DNA of 11,720 bases from Rubripirellula sp. (GTDB taxonomy: Bacteria > Planctomycetota > Planctomycetia > Pirellulales > Pirellulaceae): NCBI GenBank assembly GCA_029287555.1, contig JARFQX010001027.1, forward strand, positions 1 through 11,720, in the 5' to 3' direction. Under the pieces are notes generated by a model. It was not told where the DNA came from and ran no database searches. It saw only the letters and a list, made by a program, of their open reading frames with translations. The position numbers were made by a program, and so were the translations under genes. Below are positions 7,615 to 11,720 of the stretch, piece by piece; position 1 is the first letter of the stretch; every line of letters begins with the position of its first letter.

Positions 7615-9504
7615 ATGATCCATGATCCGCGAACTCGGCGCCGAAATCGAATCAAGCATCGTCTGGGAATGACGGAACTCGCGATCCGATTTCTTCTGCT
7701 GCTCGGCTGTGTCACGGGAATGTCGTATCTCGGGCTTAAGTTAAAGGCAGCGGTCGAAAACCGTTTGCGTCAAAAAGCGTTGGTCGCCGAGGTGACTGCG
7801 TCCGCTCGTGATGACGGTGCGTTACGTGGGCCCAGTGAAGTTGGTGGGGCCGAAGTTGGCCCCGTCGTTTCCGTTCACGAAAATCGCAACGCGCGATCTA
7901 CGGACACGAGAGATGTCGATCCTACAGGTATCGATTCGCCGATCACCCAGCGAGCGTCAACGGAGGAGTCCGGTCATGGGATGAACAAAACAAAGTTGAT
8001 CCAACCAGTCGCGACCAGTGGCTCAGCACCAGCTGCTCAATCGATGCCCGAGGGCGCGATGACACATGAGGAGGTGCATGAGCAGACCCATGAGCAGACC
8101 ATCGGGGCGAATCCAAAAGAGCGAAATCTGAAATCCGCGGCTCGCAGCCTGCCTGAACCAAGCGACGATCTGATATCACTCTTCTCGGCGCCGAATGTAA
8201 CGCTGACGAGGATGTCCGATGGTCAGACATTTGAACCTCTGGGGGAGAATCTCGGCTGCATTACGGTGCTCGACTTCTGGGCGAGTTGGTGCGGGCCCTG
8301 TCTTCAGGAATTGCCGGTCGTTGCGCGAGTCGTCTCCATGTACACACCCGATCAGGTCAGGTTGATCGCGGTCAATACGGAGGAAAATGCAGAACGAGTC
8401 AGAGCGTTTGTCAACGATCGATCCATCGAAGTCGAAGTCGCGCTCGACCCGCGAGGCGAGGCGGCGGCCGCCTTCGGAGTGGAGCAATTGCCCACGTTGG
8501 TTCTGCTCGACCAGCAGGGCGTGGTCCGACGAATCCATGTCGGCTTCAGCGACCGGCTCGCACAAACGTTGCGTGGCGAACTGGAAACCTTGTTATCGGG
8601 ACGGAAGCTGTCGACCGATGTCTCCGTCGCATCGTATCTGCAGGAATCGAGGAACCAATCGACCGGGTCCTTGGAACTGACGACATGGAAAGACCGGGCG
8701 TCGAGGAATCGCCATACCGAGGACATGCCGATCCGTCTTACCAGTGGCGAGGAGGTGAAGGTTGGATCCAGGTTCAATGAGGCGAAGGCGGCATTCGAAG
8801 AATTGCTCGAAGAAACGCTCAATCGCAACGACGATCGGGTGACGAAGCTTACCTACGGAGAACCTGGAAAGCTTTCGCTGGTCTTTTCTCGTCGGGGAAA
8901 AGAGTTGCATGGTCCGCTCGCGAGTTTTTACCAAGACGGGACTTCACTCGCGTATGTCCAGTATCGTTTTGGGAAGCGGATTTCATCGCTGCTGACTTGG
9001 GATGCCTCCGGGCGTCCGCTAGTCATGGAGGAATACGACTCGGGGCTCAGGGACGGATTGCGCTGCATCTTTAAATCGTGTGGCGAGCAGTGCAAGACCG
9101 GGCATCTCTGGATGGCGCAGGAATGGCGAAAAGGCGAGTTGTTAGCCTCGCACGTCGTTTTGAATGACGGCCGGGTCGCGTTGATGGATCATGATCTCCG
9201 TGGCCAAGCAGAGCCGGATCCGGATGGCTACCTCGAGCGATCGTTGGCGGCACAGGAGCTGGACGATTTCGAGAAGCGACTTGATGGTGACGAGGCAAAG
9301 ATCAAGAAATCACTAGGGGATTACTACGGAATGCTGCGGCGAAGAATGGCCATGCAGGTGCAATCCAGACTCTCCGCAGCCGGAGCAAGAACGCACCCCA
9401 TGCCGTCGTCGTATGCGACCGGTCGCTCCCTTCCCTACCCATTCCGGTCGCCTGCGGCGTTCTTGCCCCGTCCGATGACGATTCGCAACTGCGGGAGCTC
9501 GTGA
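7615..9504 (+). CDS. Membrane-anchored TlpA-like thioredoxin fused to MORN-like repeats
   Basis: A 629-residue protein. The basic N-terminus (RTRRRNRIKHR) precedes a hydrophobic helix at about 23-41, so it is probably anchored with the rest outside the cytoplasm. A long low-complexity linker (about 50-185) leads to a TlpA-type thioredoxin fold (about 190-330) with WCGPC (C226, C229) and the cis-proline motif QLPT (P293), the features of a working disulfide reductase. Residues about 410-515 resemble MORN/YwqK-type repeats (FSRRGKELHGPLASFYQDG). Within them is a C484-C489-C493-H497 cluster. The C-terminal 40 residues turn Pro/Ser/Arg-rich and may reflect a frameshift. No ribosome site is evident at 7615; ATG 7669 (residue 19) is an alternative start that still keeps the helix. 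It is codirectional with the sigma gene after 185 bases, so co-regulation is possible. The redox partner and substrate are unknown. Confidence 0.88.
   Translation: MIHDPRTRRRNRIKHRLGMTELAIRFLLLLGCVTGMSYLGLKLKAAVENRLRQKALVAEVTASARDDGALRGPSEVGGAEVGPVVSVHENRNARSTDTRDVDPTGIDSPITQRASTEESGHGMNKTKLIQPVATSGSAPAAQSMPEGAMTHEEVHEQTHEQTIGANPKERNLKSAARSLPEPSDDLISLFSAPNVTLTRMSDGQTFEPLGENLGCITVLDFWASWCGPCLQELPVVARVVSMYTPDQVRLIAVNTEENAERVRAFVNDRSIEVEVALDPRGEAAAAFGVEQLPTLVLLDQQGVVRRIHVGFSDRLAQTLRGELETLLSGRKLSTDVSVASYLQESRNQSTGSLELTTWKDRASRNRHTEDMPIRLTSGEEVKVGSRFNEAKAAFEELLEETLNRNDDRVTKLTYGEPGKLSLVFSRRGKELHGPLASFYQDGTSLAYVQYRFGKRISSLLTWDASGRPLVMEEYDSGLRDGLRCIFKSCGEQCKTGHLWMAQEWRKGELLASHVVLNDGRVALMDHDLRGQAEPDPDGYLERSLAAQELDDFEKRLDGDEAKIKKSLGDYYGMLRRRMAMQVQSRLSAAGARTHPMPSSYATGRSLPYPFRSPAAFLPRPMTIRNCGSS
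8077..8100 (+). repeat. 12-bp tandem duplication inside the linker
   Basis: CATGAGCAGACC occurs twice back to back, encoding HEQT twice in the extracytoplasmic linker of the thioredoxin/MORN protein. It is in frame, so copy-number change would only alter linker length. It is a minor polymorphic-type repeat in a poorly constrained segment. Confidence 0.7.
9385..9466. repeat. 10-bp inverted repeat enclosing a 12-bp perfect palindrome
   Basis: GCAAGAACGC (9385-9394) and GCGTTCTTGC (9457-9466) are perfect inverted copies 62 bases apart. Between them GCGACCGGTCGC (9415-9426) is a perfect palindrome, and CCGGTCGC recurs at 9444-9451. All of it lies in the last 120 bases of the thioredoxin/MORN gene, where the protein becomes low-complexity. 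It could be a transcript-end structure or an inserted palindromic element that altered the protein tail. Confidence 0.4.
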
Positions 9505-9584
9505 CGACGCTAGCGGTCAGAGGCCAGTTGGTCTCGAGAAGTCAAAGGAGACATTAGGTCGAACTTGAATCCTACCAGCGGTGT

Positions 9585-10730
9585 TCAATTCGGGCTCGAT
9601 GGGTGGGGAACGGATCTCACAATTGGCAGGGGCGGGTGAATGCCGTCACGTGTGCTCGTGAAGTCATGGCCAAGGTAAGCGGCCACCGTTGCCGCGATTT
9701 GCGCCAGTTCGTAACGTCCCTGCCGGTCCATTCCGCGTGCTTCGAGATGGCTTCCGAACGCTGCGATCCAACATCGCTCGGAACCAGGATAGGATTCCCC
9801 GTGGCCTCGCCATTCGCGACGACCATTCCCCCGACCATGATCCGACGTAATGAGAAACATGGTCTTGTTCCGATACTGTGGAAGGGTCTGAGTGGTATCC
9901 CAAAGCATGCGAATGAATTCGTCGTTCTGGTGCGCTGCGGTGAGGTAGCGATCGTAATGTCCCTCGTGTGCCCAGTCGTCCGTTTCACCGAGCGCGACGA
10001 ATAGCACCCTGGGTTGATGAGTTCGGATCTCTTCGATAGCGCCCAGGGCTGTAAACACATCGTATCGCACACCCTCCCATTGCCGAAAAAGCTGTTCCGC
10101 TACGGCGTTAAGCAGCTGAATCCGTTCAGCACGGCCTCGCTCCAGGGGTTGCCAACCGGCATTCACGGGGATTCCACTGCGACGATCATTGATGATGTAG
10201 GGGAAAACGTCCCAGGAGCAATACGCGGCGACCTTGCCCGCATAACCTGGAAGTGCGTGCAGCCACTCCAATACGGTTATGTTGCGGTTGTACCTCTTGT
10301 TGTTGCTGTCGACATCGGGATCCGCCACCCCGCACAGCATTTCGTTATAGCCGGGGTAGGAGAAGTAGTGCCCGTTGGTAACCTGAACGAAACTGTCGCG
10401 CTCGGTGTCACCGGCAATCCAACCGTCTGCCGACTGGCACCGCTGCCACAGGAACGGCATCAACAGCTCTCGCCGCTTCGCTGGAGACGGACGCCAGTAT
10501 TTGGTTTTGAGACCTTCGGGATCCTGAACACCGTTATCGGCGGTCATCAATCGTTGGTCCGCACCGGAAAACACTTCTTCGCCGCGCAGCCCGTCAAGCG
10601 TGATCAGGATGACATTGCGAAGATCGGTTTCTTCAGCCGATGTGTGGACACCAATGGAAAAAAAAAGGGATAGCACCGCGACCTGAAAGAACAGAAGGTT
10701 GGTGCCAACCCGGAATCGGTCTGCAAGCAT
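9585..10730 (-). CDS. Exported alkaline-phosphatase-superfamily hydrolase
   Basis: A 381-residue metal-dependent hydrolase of the superfamily that also contains sulfatases and phosphodiesterases, probably cleaving phosphate esters outside the cytoplasm. A signal peptide covers about 1-32 (hydrophobic core LLFFQVAVLSLFFSIG, possible cleavage near HTSAEE). Metal-ligand motifs appear in the expected order: LDGLRGEE (D46), GETDDWAHEGH (D252, H255), TSDHG (D297, H298) and RGHGES (H310). NGHYFSYPGYNEML (119-132) probably holds the nucleophile, S124 by position, so it is not a formylglycine sulfatase. Segments SWDVFPYI and SGIPVNAGW match, from memory, a conserved group usually annotated only as alkaline phosphatase family protein. 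GAGG-like purines (TGAGG) lie 5 bases before the ATG. The gene converges on the thioredoxin/MORN gene with an 80-base spacer lacking a clear terminator. The substrate is unknown. Confidence 0.9.
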   Translation of the reverse strand: MLADRFRVGTNLLFFQVAVLSLFFSIGVHTSAEETDLRNVILITLDGLRGEEVFSGADQRLMTADNGVQDPEGLKTKYWRPSPAKRRELLMPFLWQRCQSADGWIAGDTERDSFVQVTNGHYFSYPGYNEMLCGVADPDVDSNNKRYNRNITVLEWLHALPGYAGKVAAYCSWDVFPYIINDRRSGIPVNAGWQPLERGRAERIQLLNAVAEQLFRQWEGVRYDVFTALGAIEEIRTHQPRVLFVALGETDDWAHEGHYDRYLTAAHQNDEFIRMLWDTTQTLPQYRNKTMFLITSDHGRGNGRREWRGHGESYPGSERCWIAAFGSHLEARGMDRQGRYELAQIAATVAAYLGHDFTSTRDGIHPPLPIVRSVPHPSSPN

Positions 10731-10756
10731 GGGGGCCTCAGGGAAGAGTACGGCTT

Positions 10757-10769
10757 GTCAAATCTTGAC
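10757..10769. promoter_or_regulatory. GTCAA-N3-TTGAC dyad upstream of the phosphatase gene
   Basis: A 13-base dyad 26 bases upstream of the phosphatase ATG. On the minus strand it carries TTGACA (10761-10756), a perfect sigma-70 -35 hexamer, but no convincing -10 sits at the right distance before the start codon. It may instead be a small operator. Weak evidence. Confidence 0.2.
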
Positions 10770-10785
10770 GCTGCCTGCGAGGGCA

Positions 10786-10834
10786 ATGATGTCCGAATGC
10801 ACATCATAGCGATCCGTCCTGGTGATCCAGGACG
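10786..10834 (-). terminator. Two adjacent stem-loops between DUF4198-like and phosphatase genes
   Basis: ATGATGT (10786-10792) pairs with ACATCAT (10801-10807) around an 8-base loop. CGTCCTGG (10815-10822) pairs with CCAGGACG (10827-10834) around TGAT. They lie in the 156-base spacer between two minus-strand genes, 52 bases after the upstream stop codon. Neither has a T-tract. They fit transcript-end or leader structures and argue against tight cotranscription of the two genes. Confidence 0.4.
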
Positions 10835-10886
10835 CGAACCGACGGCGGCGATGGAACGGGCGGCAAGAGGGCCCGGATGGCGATGC

Positions 10887-11618
10887 CTAGGGTGCGTTTC
10901 CGAACGGAAGATTCATTAGCAACGTAATATTGTGGCGAATCAGTGCGTAGGCCTCGCCTTTCTCCTCACCCGGGGTTGGCTCTTCCAAGCTGCTGCGAAA
11001 CGAATACTTCCCGGAATCGCCGATTTCGAGCAAGATCCGTCCATTGGCGTCTGTCTCGATGTTCTTTCGGTAACCTTTTGGGCCGCGCACAAAGATCATT
11101 CGCTCAGGAACCGGCTTGCCCTTCCAGAGCAGCTTGAGTTCGAGTTGTTGCCCAACGTCATGCGGAACCAGATCAAGATCCATTTGTTCGGCTTGGCCAA
11201 GCTCGTGAATCGTGTCATGAGAAGACACCTTCAGGTTCCGAGCGTAGTAATGGAGTAGCACCTTGGTTTCGCCATACTCGTAGACGCCAAACTTGCCGTA
11301 GGAGTCGATGCTGTACTCGTCCGCTTCGGGCAGGGGGACCCGCATCCAACGATTCTCGTCTTCCTTAACCTCCGACGCTTTCATGGGCTCGGGGCTCGGG
11401 TCTTGGAGAGTACGGACCCAAACGTCACTCGTACCAAGAAAGTGATCGAGGTAGTGGCCATCACCGGGCGCGGGCGCTTCTTCAAAATAGATATTTGCGA
11501 CGTTGCCGTCATCTGTATCCTTGCCAACGGCAACCCAAAGATAATGGGCGGGTAATTCCTGGCACGATAGAACTAGTCCAACCAAAACCAGTCCAAAGTT
11601 GGTCAAGCTGCGATTCAT
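10887..11618 (-). CDS. Exported DUF4198-like protein
   Basis: A 243-residue exported protein that resembles the DUF4198 family, whose members are periplasmic, often have an Ig-like/carboxypeptidase-regulatory fold and are sometimes linked to metal (nickel/cobalt) uptake. The N-terminus is a signal peptide (about 1-24, core FGLVLVGLVLSC). Cleavage after LPA would leave His25 as the mature N-terminus, followed by YLWVAV, the usual family opening. Cys19 in VLSC is a poor lipobox, so a lipoprotein is a less likely alternative. The segment at about 165-215 (GKPVPERMIFVRGPKGYRKNIETD, then GRILLEIGDSGKYSF; quoted as two partial pieces) looks like a beta-sandwich regulatory domain. GGAG lies 11 bases before the ATG and supports the start. 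It precedes the phosphatase on the same strand, but the spacer with hairpins suggests separate transcripts. Function is not established. Confidence 0.75.
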   Translation of the reverse strand: MNRSLTNFGLVLVGLVLSCQELPAHYLWVAVGKDTDDGNVANIYFEEAPAPGDGHYLDHFLGTSDVWVRTLQDPSPEPMKASEVKEDENRWMRVPLPEADEYSIDSYGKFGVYEYGETKVLLHYYARNLKVSSHDTIHELGQAEQMDLDLVPHDVGQQLELKLLWKGKPVPERMIFVRGPKGYRKNIETDANGRILLEIGDSGKYSFRSSLEEPTPGEEKGEAYALIRHNITLLMNLPFGNAP

Positions 11619-11720
11619 GCTGGGGTGTCTCCGGTGGGAATGCGGACGGTTCAGTAGAATTTAGGGGTAGTGGTCTATCCCGTTCCTTCAGACGCCTGTT
11701 TCCAAGTGTTCAAGCGTTGA
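11619..11720 (-). promoter_or_regulatory. Upstream region of the DUF4198-like gene
   Basis: These 102 bases should carry the promoter of the DUF4198-like gene. GGAG at 11630-11633 (minus strand) is the likely ribosome site. An imperfect hairpin, GGGGTAG-TGGT-CTATCCC on the plus strand, lies at 11665-11682. I see no convincing -35/-10 pair and no further gene before the window ends. Confidence 0.3.

Noticed and set aside
9505..9584. Expected bidirectional terminator between the convergent thioredoxin/MORN and phosphatase genes
   Set aside because: I could find no stem longer than a few base pairs and no T-tract in this spacer.
10014..10673. 219-codon open frame antisense to the phosphatase
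   Set aside because: It overlaps the signal peptide and active-site motifs of a convincing gene and has no domain of its own.
1..11720. CRISPR array, transposon ends, prophage or defence system
   Set aside because: There are no regularly spaced repeats, no transposase, integrase, nuclease or phage gene, and no long flanking repeats.

Overview
The window looks like chromosomal DNA from a planctomycete, most likely of the Pirellulaceae/Rhodopirellula type. The evidence is the gene content: a formylglycine-type sulfatase, a very large membrane-anchored Ser/Thr kinase with a WD40-like C-terminal half, a Sig-70_X6-type ECF sigma factor, a TlpA-like thioredoxin joined to MORN-like repeats, and an exported DUF4198-like protein. 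GC content is moderately high, spacers are long, and several starts lack a clear Shine-Dalgarno sequence. No tRNA, rRNA, CRISPR array, transposase or phage gene is visible. The assignment rests on recognised families, not on a search.

Layout. Positions 2-1378 (+) hold the 3' part of a sulfatase whose start lies before the window. It converges on the kinase gene at 1637-6136 (-), which encodes 1499 residues: kinase domain, one transmembrane helix, short coiled coil and about 19 beta-propeller blades. Upstream of the kinase on the same strand is a probable small gene (6386-6676, -) for a 96-residue single-span membrane protein. Diverging from it is an ECF sigma factor (6851-7429, +). A spacer with a nested stem-loop (7456-7539) separates the sigma gene from a 629-residue membrane-anchored thioredoxin/MORN fusion (7615-9504, +). 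That gene converges on an exported alkaline-phosphatase-superfamily hydrolase (9585-10730, -). The last gene is an exported DUF4198-like protein (10887-11618, -).

How the genes may work together. The centre (about 1.6-9.5 kb) can be read as a signalling locus. A kinase with a large sensor half outside the cytoplasm and an ECF sigma factor share a divergent control region, the small membrane protein sits between them, and a membrane-tethered redox protein lies downstream of the sigma gene. ECF sigma/Ser-Thr kinase pairs are well known in Planctomycetes and anti-sigma factors are often missing from them. Here the pair is divergent, and the small membrane protein is a possible extra partner. That partnership is inference. 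The flanking sulfatase, phosphatase and DUF4198 genes look like ordinary planctomycete functions with no visible link to the signalling locus.

Smaller signals are the palindrome CGATCG, present 23 times (about six times chance), an inverted repeat before the sigma gene, paired stem-loops at 10786-10834, and a possible frameshift at the 3' end of the thioredoxin/MORN gene.
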